From an uncultured Actinomycetes bacterium (GTDB lineage Bacteria > Actinomycetota > Acidimicrobiia > Acidimicrobiales > Acidimicrobilacustridaceae): a stretch of DNA of 23,540 bases. How positions within the stretch are numbered: the stretch's first letter is position 1; every line of letters begins with the position of its first letter. The notes below the pieces were generated by a model. It was not told where the DNA came from and did not search any database. It saw nothing but the letters and a program-made list of their open reading frames with translations. Location: NCBI GenBank assembly GCA_945957335.1, contig CAMFLJ010000014.1:1-23540 (forward strand), read 5' to 3'. A program made the translations under genes and the position numbers. Below, piece by piece: positions 13,894 through 23,540 of the stretch.

Positions 13894-15003
13894 TCAGCCC
13901 TCGAGCCCGGCGCTGAGGCGCTCGGTGGTCTCGATGTACTCCTCGACGAGGCGGTACATGACGTCGCGCACGGGGCGCACCTCGTTCATCGAGCCCACGA
14001 CCTGCCCGACCGGGGCGAACGCCAGGTCGGGGCGGTTGGCGCGGGCGATGCGCGCGTTGGCCTCGGACGTGAGGATGTTCTGCAGCGGCATGCCGAGCGG
14101 GCCGGGGCCGTTCGGGTCGGCCCAGGCGTCGGTCCACTGGTTGCGCAGCATGCGGGCCGGCTTGCCGGTGTAGCAGCGCGAGCGCACGGTGTCGGCCGAG
14201 GTGGCGCCGAGGTAGGCCTCGAGCACGGCCGGGCTCGACCCGCCCTCGGCGGTGGTGAGCCACAGCGAGCCGAGCCACACGCCCTGGGCGCCGAGCGCCA
14301 TGGCCGCCGCGATCTGGCGGCCCGAGCCGATGCCGCCGGCGCCGAGCACCGGCACGGGGGCCACCGCGTCGACCACCTCGGGGACGAGGACCATGGTGGC
14401 GATCTCGCCGGTGTGGCCGCCGGCCTCGTAGCCCTGGGCGATGATCACGTCGACGCCGTTCTGGACGTGGCGCTGGGCGTGCACGGCCTTGCCGGCGAGG
14501 GCCGCGACCTTCACGCCATGGGCGTGGGCCTGGTCGATGACGTCCTTCGGGGGCGAGCCCAGGGCGTTGGCGATGAGGCAGATCGGGTGCGAGAGGGCGA
14601 TCTCGACCTGGCGGTGGGCGACCTCGTCGGTCCAGCCGAGCACGCCACCGACCTGGGTGCCCTCGGGCAGGTCGGGGAGGTCGAAGCGGTCCATCAGCTC
14701 GTCGACGTAGGCCCAGTGGTTGGCGTCGATCATCGACTTGATCTGCGCGTACATCTCGTCCGCGTTGCCGCCCTCGACGTCGACCGACTTCTGGGGCATG
14801 ACGGTGTCGACGCCGTAGGGCTTGCCGCCCACGTTGTCGTCGATCCAGTCGAGCTCCATCTCGAGCTGCTCGGGGGTGAAGCCCACCGCGCCGAGCACGC
14901 CGAGGCCGCCGGCCTTGCTGACGGCGGCGACGACGTCGCGGCAGTGCGTGAAGGCGAAGATCGGGTACTCGATCCCGAACATGTCGCAAAGGTCGGTGTG
15001 CAT
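13894..15003 (-). CDS. Nitronate monooxygenase-family FMN protein
   Basis: A 369-residue TIM-barrel flavoprotein of the nitronate monooxygenase (2-nitropropane dioxygenase) family. It begins MHTDLCDMFGIEYPIFAF and carries AGGLGVLGAVG (31-41), AQGYEAGGHTGE (189-200, candidate catalytic His197) and LGAGGIGSGRQIAAAMALGAQGVWLGS (220-246), the phosphate-binding region for FMN. The ATG at 15003 has GGGGGAGAG at a suitable distance; an upstream GTG (15108) adds a non-conserved Arg/Pro stretch and is rejected. Family members oxidise nitronates or act as other FMN oxidoreductases, so the true substrate is uncertain. It precedes the peroxidase gene by 4 bases; the pairing suggests handling of peroxide or nitro-toxicants, an inference. 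Confidence 0.9.
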   Translation of the reverse strand: MHTDLCDMFGIEYPIFAFTHCRDVVAAVSKAGGLGVLGAVGFTPEQLEMELDWIDDNVGGKPYGVDTVMPQKSVDVEGGNADEMYAQIKSMIDANHWAYVDELMDRFDLPDLPEGTQVGGVLGWTDEVAHRQVEIALSHPICLIANALGSPPKDVIDQAHAHGVKVAALAGKAVHAQRHVQNGVDVIIAQGYEAGGHTGEIATMVLVPEVVDAVAPVPVLGAGGIGSGRQIAAAMALGAQGVWLGSLWLTTAEGGSSPAVLEAYLGATSADTVRSRCYTGKPARMLRNQWTDAWADPNGPGPLGMPLQNILTSEANARIARANRPDLAFAPVGQVVGSMNEVRPVRDVMYRLVEEYIETTERLSAGLEG

Positions 15004-15008
15004 GGCTC

Positions 15009-15036
15009 TCTCCCCCGGAGTCGGTCGGTGGGGAGA
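15009..15036 (-). promoter_or_regulatory. Short hairpin overlapping the nitronate monooxygenase RBS
   Basis: On the minus strand TCTCCCC (15036-15030) is complementary to GGGGAGA (15015-15009), with a 14-base loop. The second arm is the core of the ribosome-binding site of the ATG at 15003. The 7-bp stem might mask the site, but such matches are easy to find in GC-rich leaders. Confidence 0.25.
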
Positions 15037-15126
15037 CCGTAGGTGCCCTGCGGCGGTCCTCGCTGGAGAACGGGCCGAAGGTCCCGGGGCCACGGACCGC
15101 GCTCCCACGGCTGGTTGACTGGGCGG

Positions 15127-15783
15127 GTGGAGCTGCCGAAGGGAACGATCGACCTCGGCGCGCCGTCACCCCGGTGCCTGGTCTTCCTCCCCGGCTTCGC
15201 GTGCCCGCCCGGCGCCTACCGGTCGTTCCTGGAGCCCGTGGCCCTGCGCGTCGGTCGGGTCGTCGTGGCGTCGGTGGGCCACCTGCTGGCCGAGGTGACC
15301 GGGCGCTCGACCCCGGCCGAGGAGGCCGTCCGCTGCGTCGAGCTGGTCGAGGCGATCCGGGCCGACGGCGCCCAGGTGTGGCTCGGGGGCCACTCACGGG
15401 GCGGGACCGTGGCATGGCTGGCCGCCGGCATGGCGCGGGTCGAGGGGCTGGTGCTCGTCGACCCCGTGTACGGCGGCGGGCCACCCTGGCAACGGCCGGG
15501 GTCGCCGCCGCGCATCGAGCCGGGCTGCCCGGTGAGCATCCTCGGGTTCGAGGTCGGCGGGCGGTGCGCGCCCGCCGACCGCAACCACGAGCACTTCGCC
15601 GCGGCGCTCCCCGACGCCGAGCACATGGTGGTGCCCGGTTGCGGGCACGCCGACATCCTCGGCGGTGGGTTCGGGCGGATGGGCCGCCTCACGTGCGGAG
15701 GTGGCGGTGACGCCGCGACCGCGATGTCGACGGCACGCGGTGCGCTGCTCGACGCGCTCGCCGACACCGGCGCCCTGGGCTGA
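15127..15783 (+). CDS. Alpha/beta hydrolase
   Basis: A 218-residue alpha/beta-hydrolase. LPGFACPPGAYRSF (21-34) forms the oxyanion-hole region, GHSRGG (88-93) has nucleophile Ser90, LVLVDPVYGG includes acidic residue Asp112, and GCGHADILGG has His174 as the likely catalytic base. GHSRGG is the nucleophile-elbow form seen in chlorophyllase-like hydrolases. There is no signal peptide. I place the start at GTG 15127, because upstream sequence to 15043 is Arg/Gly-rich and not protein-like; no good ribosome-binding site is visible. The gene ends 3 bases from the convergent DHODH-like stop, so no terminator fits between them. The substrate is unknown. Confidence 0.82.
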   Translation: MELPKGTIDLGAPSPRCLVFLPGFACPPGAYRSFLEPVALRVGRVVVASVGHLLAEVTGRSTPAEEAVRCVELVEAIRADGAQVWLGGHSRGGTVAWLAAGMARVEGLVLVDPVYGGGPPWQRPGSPPRIEPGCPVSILGFEVGGRCAPADRNHEHFAAALPDAEHMVVPGCGHADILGGGFGRMGRLTCGGGGDAATAMSTARGALLDALADTGALG

Positions 15784-15786
15784 GGC

Positions 15787-16793
15787 TCAGGTGACGGGGC
15801 CTGACCAGGAGTGGAGCACCCGGCGGTAGTTGGCCCGCTCGAACGCCGTCGGGTCGTCGGTGGCCGCGTAGCTCATCGAACCCCGCAGCTGGCCGACCGA
15901 GTCGTAGTCGTGCTCGTCGAGCCAGTGCTGCAGGCCCGCGAGGATCCGGGTGACGGCACCCGGTCCCTCGCGCAGGATCGCCGAGGTCACCATGGCCACG
16001 TCGGCACCGACCGCCAGCGCCTTGGCCACGTCATGCCCGGTGTGCACACCCGTCGTGGCGGCCAACGACACGCTCGGCAGCAGCGGGCGGAGGATGGCGA
16101 TCCACCGCAGCGGGAGCCGCAGCTCGACCGATGACGAGAGGTCGACGCGGGGCACGACCTCCATGGTGTCGAGCTCGATGTCGGGTTGGTAGAAGCGGTT
16201 GAACAGCACGAGGCCGTCCGCGCCGGCGTCGACCGCCTCGTGGGCGAAGTGGGCGAACGACGAGAAGAACGGCGAGAGCTTCACCGCCACCGGCACCCGC
16301 ACCGCGGCCCGCACGGTGGCGATGGCGGCCAGCTTCTCGGCCTCGACGTCGGCGGCCGAGCGCATCGGGTCGGCGGCCACCGAGTACAGGTTGAGCTCGA
16401 TGGCGTCGGCGCCGGCGTCGACGAGGCGGGTCGCGTAGCGCTCCCACGAGCCGGCGTGGGCGGCGTTGAGCGAGGCCAGCACCGGCACGTCGACCGCTGC
16501 CTTCAGGGCCTCGAGGGTGCGCACGTAGCGGTCGGCCACGGTGAGCAGCTCGGGCAGGTCGGGGAAGTAGTCGAGCGCCTCGCTCACGTGGTCGGTGCCG
16601 GCGGCGAGCGCGTCGTGCAGGCCCAGCTGCTCGGCGACCACCTCCTCCTCGAAGAGCGAGGGCATCACCACCGCGGCGGCACCGGCGTCGACCACGGCCT
16701 TCACGCTGTCGACGTGCTCGTTGAGCGGGCTGGCCGACGCCACCACCGGCGACGTGAGCTCGAGCCCGAGGTAGCGGCTGCGCAGGTCGGCGC

Positions 16794-16797
<4 letters not shown>
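15787..16797 (-). CDS. Dihydroorotate dehydrogenase-like flavoprotein coupled to NifJ
   Basis: A 336-residue FMN TIM-barrel protein related to dihydroorotate dehydrogenase. It contains LRSRYLGLELTSPVVASASP at the start, PVLASLNAAHAGSWERYA, DAIELNLYSV, VPVAVKLSPFFSSFAHFAH, ADGLVLFNRFYQPDIEL and a late ATTGVHTGHDVAKALAVGADVAMVTSAIL FMN-phosphate region. The GTG start overlaps the NifJ stop by 4 bases, so the two are translationally coupled. The combination of a nifJ gene with this DHODH-like protein is common in bacteria, and the protein is generally not the pyrimidine-pathway enzyme; its role may be electron transfer or PFOR support. The longer in-frame reading to 17247 lies wholly inside nifJ and is rejected. 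Confidence 0.9.
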
Positions 16798-20489
<3,692 letters not shown>

Positions 20490-20502
20490 GGGGACTCCTC
20501 TC

Positions 20503-20522
20503 GCGCCCGGGCATGCGGGCGC
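20503..20522 (-). repeat. GC-rich hairpin in the nifJ leader
   Basis: GCGCCCG (20503-20509) and CGGGCGC (20516-20522) form a perfect 7-bp inverted repeat with a 6-base loop, just upstream of the nifJ ribosome-binding site. It would stand as a stable stem in the leader if transcription starts upstream. A role is unproven. The rest of 20490-20605 shows no other feature I can support. Confidence 0.3.
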
Positions 20523-20605
20523 ACGACCGGAACATCCACGACCGTCGCGCCGCGGCCCCCGGTGCGACAGGGCCGGACGTCCCGGCGGAAGGACCCGAGC
20601 GCGGC

Positions 20606-21127
20606 CTACCCCCGGGGCAGGCGGGCGAGGTCGGCCAGCTCGGTGAGCGGCCGCACGGGCACGTCGACGGTCATGTCGCCGGCGCGCTCGAAGGTGACCG
20701 TCACGCGGACCACGTCACCCGGGTCGAGGGCGTCGTAGACGTGGTGGAGCATGAGGTGGTCGCCCCCCGGCACGAGGGCCAGCTGCCCGCGGGCGGGCAC
20801 GGCGAGGGTGGAGAGGTCGACCATGAGGTCGCCGCGGTCGCTGGTGCTCTTCGTCTGGTGCAGCGTCACCGTGGCCGCCTCGGGCGAGGTGGCCGAGAGC
20901 AGGCGGTCCGCTCCCCCGGCGTCGTCGATCACCAGGTAGACGGAGGCGACGTCGCCGATCCGGGCGGGGGTGACACCCGAGGCCACGACGGTGAGGCGGG
21001 GCGGTCCGGACGACGGCCGGGGCCAGAGGCCCACGACCAGCAGGGCCAACGCACCGACGACCAGCGCCGCGGGGAGCAGCAGCGAGCGCCGGCGACGGGG
21101 CCGGGCGGGGAGATCGGTGGCGAGCAC
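20606..21127 (-). CDS. Membrane-anchored PCuAC-family copper-binding protein
   Basis: A 173-residue protein with a basic N-terminus and one hydrophobic anchor (about 15-34), then an extracytoplasmic cupredoxin-like PCu(A)C domain. Metal ligands fit the H(M)X10-MX21-HXM signature: His90, Met102, His124 and Met126 (the first spacer is 11 here). By family it delivers Cu(I) to cytochrome oxidase or stores copper outside the membrane. No Sco or CopC partner is next to it. The start is GTG 21127 with a weak ribosome-binding site. It diverges from the Zn/Mn ABC transporter, sharing a 130-base gap that carries a Zur-like palindrome, so metal co-regulation is likely though unproven. Confidence 0.88.
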   Translation of the reverse strand: MLATDLPARPRRRRSLLLPAALVVGALALLVVGLWPRPSSGPPRLTVVASGVTPARIGDVASVYLVIDDAGGADRLLSATSPEAATVTLHQTKSTSDRGDLMVDLSTLAVPARGQLALVPGGDHLMLHHVYDALDPGDVVRVTVTFERAGDMTVDVPVRPLTELADLARLPRG

Positions 21128-21200
21128 GACTTCGTGGTCGCCCGGGCGACCGCGTTGGTTCCCCGTCTCGGTCCTACCGGGGGGGTTCCGCGATTACGAA

Positions 21201-21215
21201 TGGGAATCGTTCCCG
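21201..21215. promoter_or_regulatory. Zur/Fur-family-like palindrome
   Basis: TGGGAATCGTTCCCG at 21201-21215 contains the inverted repeat GGGAA-N3-TTCCC. It resembles actinobacterial Zur operators (TGAnAATNRTTnTCA-type) and lies 43 bases upstream of the metal-binding lipoprotein ATG, within the shared control region with the PCuAC gene. It overlaps the predicted -35 of the rightward promoter. A zinc-responsive repressor is the simplest reading; a manganese or other Fur-family regulator is possible. Confidence 0.6.
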
Positions 21216-21223
21216 AAAGTGGA

Positions 21224-21229
21224 TAGCCT
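21224..21229 (+). promoter_or_regulatory. Putative -10 element of the metal transporter operon
   Basis: TAGCCT lies 34 bases before the ATG at 21258, whose ribosome-binding site GGAGGAG is at 21244-21250. The -35 position 17 bases upstream falls exactly on the Zur-like palindrome (TGGGAA, 21201-21206), an arrangement that would let a bound repressor block polymerase. Confidence 0.35.
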
Positions 21230-21257
21230 GTGGCCAACGACGAGGAGGAGATCGGTG

Positions 21258-22193
21258 ATGAGGCGAATCGGTGTCGGTGCGGTGCTGGTGGGCGGGCTCC
21301 TGCTGGCCACGGCGTGCGGGTCGTCCGACGGCTCCGGCACCGCGGCGGGCGGGCCCACCCCGACCACCGTGGCCGGCGACCCGTGCCCGGTGGAGCCGCT
21401 CCGGGTGGTCGTGTCGGTGAACCAGTGGGGCGACGTCGTGCAGCAGCTCGGCGGCGAGTGCGCCGAGGTGACCACCATCGTCAACGGCGGCGACATCGAC
21501 CCCCACGACTTCGAGCCCACCCCGGCCGACCGCGTCGCGTTCGAGAAGGCCGACCTCGTCGTGGTCAACGGACTCGACTACGACCACTGGGCCGAGGACG
21601 CCGCCGCCCAGGCCGGCGGGTCGCCCGCCGTGGTGAACGCCGGCGAGGTCGTGGGCCTCTCCTCGGGCGACAACCCCCACATCTGGTACGGACCGCAGCA
21701 GGTCGAGCAGGTGAGCGCCGCCGTCACCGACGAGCTGAAGAAGCTCGAGCCGGCCGCGGCGGGGTACTTCGACACCCGCGCCGCGCTCTGGGCCGACCAG
21801 CTCAAGCCCCTCCTCGACGGCGTCGCCGCCCTGAAGGCGACGGCGGCGGGGAAGACCTACGCCGCCACCGAGTCGGTGTTCGACGACATGGCGACGGCCG
21901 TCGGCCTCGAGGACGTCACCCCCTCGGGCTACCGCAACGCGGCCGCCAACGAGTCCGAGCCGGCGCCAGGCGACGTGAAGGCCTTCGAGGACCTGCTGCG
22001 CGGCGGCACCGTCGACGTGCTCGTGTACAACACCCAGACCCAGGGATCGGTGCCCGAGCAACTGCGCTCGGTGGCCGAGGGGGCGAAGGTGCCGGTCGTC
22101 GAGGTCACCGAGACGGTCCCCCCGGGGCAGCCCTCGTTCGTCGCCTGGCAGCTCGCCCAGCTGAAGGCGCTCACCGAGGCCTTGGGCAGATGA
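21258..22193 (+). CDS. Zn/Mn ABC transporter substrate-binding lipoprotein (ZnuA/cluster 9 family)
   Basis: A 311-residue lipoprotein: signal MRRIGVGAVLVGGLLLATAC with lipidated Cys20, then a Gly/Thr/Pro linker. The family motifs are VVSVNQWGDVVQQLGG, DPHDFEPTPADR (His83), NPHIWYGP (His141) and a C-terminal VVEVTETVPPGQPSF. The third ligand position, usually His in zinc-specific ZnuA, appears to be Glu205 (YAATESVFDD), as in Mn-binding PsaA/MntC proteins, so the metal is uncertain. The His-rich acidic loop typical of ZnuA is absent. The ATG at 21258 has GGAGGAG 7 bases upstream. It is first in an operon with the ATPase and permease and sits behind a Zur-like palindrome. Confidence 0.93.
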   Translation: MRRIGVGAVLVGGLLLATACGSSDGSGTAAGGPTPTTVAGDPCPVEPLRVVVSVNQWGDVVQQLGGECAEVTTIVNGGDIDPHDFEPTPADRVAFEKADLVVVNGLDYDHWAEDAAAQAGGSPAVVNAGEVVGLSSGDNPHIWYGPQQVEQVSAAVTDELKKLEPAAAGYFDTRAALWADQLKPLLDGVAALKATAAGKTYAATESVFDDMATAVGLEDVTPSGYRNAAANESEPAPGDVKAFEDLLRGGTVDVLVYNTQTQGSVPEQLRSVAEGAKVPVVEVTETVPPGQPSFVAWQLAQLKALTEALGR

Positions 22194-22212
22194 TGGTTCT
22201 CAGTCCTAGAAT
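22182..22212 (+). promoter_or_regulatory. Possible internal leaderless promoter for the metal ABC ATPase
   Basis: TAGAAT (22207-22212) is a near-consensus -10 that ends 6 bases before the ATPase ATG at 22219, so transcription could begin at or next to that ATG. TTGGGC (22182-22187) lies at a long 19-base spacing as a possible -35. No ribosome-binding site is visible before the ATG, which favours a leaderless message. Confidence 0.35.
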
Positions 22213-22218
22213 CGCCCG

Positions 22219-22995
22219 ATGAGCAGCGAGCCCGAACCGGCGGTGGAGCTGCGCTCCGCGGCCGTGAGCCGGGGCGGGCGCACCATCTGGGAGCACGGCG
22301 ACTTCGCCATCCCCCGCGGCGCGCTCGTGGTGGTCATCGGGCCGAACGGCTCGGGCAAGACCACGATGCTCAACGTGGTGCTCGGCCTCCTGCCGGTGTC
22401 GTCGGGCAGCGTGCAGGTGCTCGGCTCCGAGCCCCGCCGCGGCGACCCCCGCATCGGCTACGTGCCCCAGAACTACACCGCCACGGTCGGCAACGCCGTG
22501 CGCGCCCGCGACCTCGTCGCCCTCGGCCTCGCCGGCGACCGCTGGGGCCTCGGGCGGCTCACCGCCGACGAGCGCGAGCGGGTCGAGGCCACCATCGAGG
22601 CCGTCGGCGCCACCGGTTTCGCCGACCGTCGCATGTCCACGCTGTCGGGCGGCCAGCAGCAGCGCATCGCCATCGCCCAGGCCCTGGTCTCCCAGCCCGA
22701 GCTGCTCCTGCTCGACGAGCCGCTCGCCAACCTCGACATGCGCAACCAGAACGAGGTCGTCGAGCTGCTCGACCGCATCCGCTCCGAGAGCGACATGACC
22801 GTCGTGGTCGTGGCCCACGACCTCAACCCGCTGCTGTCGGTGCTCACCGGCGCGGTGTACCTGCTCGACGGCCACCCCCACTACGACGAGATCGGTGAGG
22901 TCGTCGACGAGCACCTCCTCACCCACCTCTACGGCACCCGCATCCGCGTCGTGCACACCGCCCAGGGCGACATGTTCACCAGGAGCGGGCGATGA
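22219..22995 (+). CDS. Metal ABC transporter ATP-binding protein
   Basis: A 258-residue ABC ATPase with Walker A GPNGSGKT (41-48), Q-loop Gln84 in YVPQNYTA, signature LSGGQQQRI (142-150), Walker B LLLLDEPLANLD (catalytic Glu167) and switch His200 in VVVAHDL. All are intact. It energises import of the metal captured by the upstream lipoprotein. Its stop overlaps the permease ATG as ATGA. The gap from the binding protein is 25 bases; no ribosome-binding site is visible, and a -10-like element sits just before the start, so it may be separately expressed. The C-terminus (HLYGTRIRVVHTAQGDMFTRSGR) is typical of ZnuC/MntA-type ATPases. Confidence 0.95.
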   Translation: MSSEPEPAVELRSAAVSRGGRTIWEHGDFAIPRGALVVVIGPNGSGKTTMLNVVLGLLPVSSGSVQVLGSEPRRGDPRIGYVPQNYTATVGNAVRARDLVALGLAGDRWGLGRLTADERERVEATIEAVGATGFADRRMSTLSGGQQQRIAIAQALVSQPELLLLDEPLANLDMRNQNEVVELLDRIRSESDMTVVVVAHDLNPLLSVLTGAVYLLDGHPHYDEIGEVVDEHLLTHLYGTRIRVVHTAQGDMFTRSGR

Positions 22996-23540
22996 GCGGC
23001 GCCGCCGTGGTGGCCCGCATCGGCTACCAGTCGAACTGGGTCGACGTGCTCTCGGCCGGCTTCATGCGCAACGCCATCATCGGCGGCCTGCTCGTCGCCG
23101 TCGCCGCCGGGGTGCTCGGGTACTTCGTGATCGTCCGCCAGCACGCCTTCGCCGCCCACGCCCTGGCCCACATCGGCTTCCCGGGCGCCACCGGCGCCAT
23201 CCTCATCGGCGTGCCCGTCACCCTCGGCCTGGCCGTGTTCACCGTGGGCGGGGCGCTGGCCATCGGCCTGCTCGGCAAGCGCCTGGCCGACCGCGAGATC
23301 GCCACCGGCACGATCCTGGCCCTCGCCACCGGCCTCGGCGTGCTCTTCAACTCGATGACCACCCGCAATGCCAGCGCCGTCACCAACGTGCTGTTCGGCA
23401 ACCTGCTCGCCATCTCGACCCAGCAGCTGGTGACCTTCGGGCTGTTCACCCTCTTGCTCGCGCTCGTGCTGGCCGCGGTGGCCCGGCCCCTCGTGTTCGC
23501 CTCGGTCAACCCCGAGGTCGCCGAGGCCAAGGGCGTTCCC
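22992..23540 (+). CDS. Metal ABC transporter permease, partial (C-terminus outside window)
   Basis: The first 183 codons are present; the frame is open to the end. It has several transmembrane helices and the ABC-3 family pattern: DVLSAGFMRNAIIGGLLVA, GYFVIVRQHAFAAHALAHIGFPGATGA (the family RQxAFxxxxLxHxxFxG motif), GLGVLFNSM and NVLFGNLLAIS. It is the membrane channel partner of the upstream ATPase and binding protein. The ATG overlaps the ATPase stop by 4 bases. Confidence 0.95.
   Translation, partial: MSGAAVVARIGYQSNWVDVLSAGFMRNAIIGGLLVAVAAGVLGYFVIVRQHAFAAHALAHIGFPGATGAILIGVPVTLGLAVFTVGGALAIGLLGKRLADREIATGTILALATGLGVLFNSMTTRNASAVTNVLFGNLLAISTQQLVTFGLFTLLLALVLAAVARPLVFASVNPEVAEAKGVP

Noticed and set aside
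13774..15042. A 422-codon plus-strand open frame
   Set aside because: Antisense shadow of the nitronate monooxygenase-family gene.

Overview
The window is very GC-rich and densely coded. It has many GTG starts, repeated 4-base stop/start overlaps and short intergenic gaps. Together with actinobacterial-type families (an OmpR/HisKA pair, a GT-C membrane transferase, PCuAC, and a metal ABC transporter behind a Zur-like palindrome), this points to a high-GC actinobacterium, plausibly an Acidimicrobiia-like lineage. That placement is inference. I see no rRNA, tRNA, CRISPR array, transposase or phage gene, and no gene-free stretch longer than about 150 bases.

Region 1 (1-8261) is the most interesting part. 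Two divergent gene blocks share one control region (3736-3899). Leftward run a response regulator, a histidine kinase, a multi-spanning GT-C-like membrane protein and an epimerase cut by the window edge. Rightward run a DUF2064 (TIGR04282-type) nucleotidyl/glycosyltransferase, a cytochrome b-molybdopterin oxidoreductase fusion, a small membrane protein, a SAM methyltransferase, a GT2 glycosyltransferase and a methylthioadenosine phosphorylase; the first five are joined by 4-base overlaps. The core set (MTA phosphorylase, epimerase, DUF2064, GT2, GT-C) resembles the Mycobacterium tuberculosis Rv0535-Rv0541c neighbourhood, which I recall being linked to the methylthio-xylose cap of lipoarabinomannan. 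My reading is a methylthio-pentose envelope-decoration pathway with added redox and methylation steps and its own two-component system. A four-unit, 25-bp-phased repeat in the shared control region is a candidate operator for the regulator.

Region 2 (8262-12456) holds a DODA-type extradiol dioxygenase and a leftward block: two small ferredoxin-fold proteins, a type I sulfatase with a Ser in place of the usual active-site Pro, and a seven-bladed Vgb-like propeller. The sulfatase ribosome-binding site lies inside a 10-bp perfect inverted repeat.

Region 3 (12593-15783) holds a DUF1543-like small protein, a lipoprotein-like mono-heme cytochrome c, glutathione peroxidase behind a nitronate monooxygenase-family flavoprotein, and a small alpha/beta hydrolase.

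Region 4 (15787-20489) is a translationally coupled pair: a full-length NifJ-type pyruvate:ferredoxin/flavodoxin oxidoreductase followed by a dihydroorotate-dehydrogenase-like protein. Region 5 (20606-23540) is metal homeostasis: a membrane-anchored PCuAC-type copper-binding protein diverging from a Zn/Mn ABC importer (binding lipoprotein, ATPase, and a permease running off the end).
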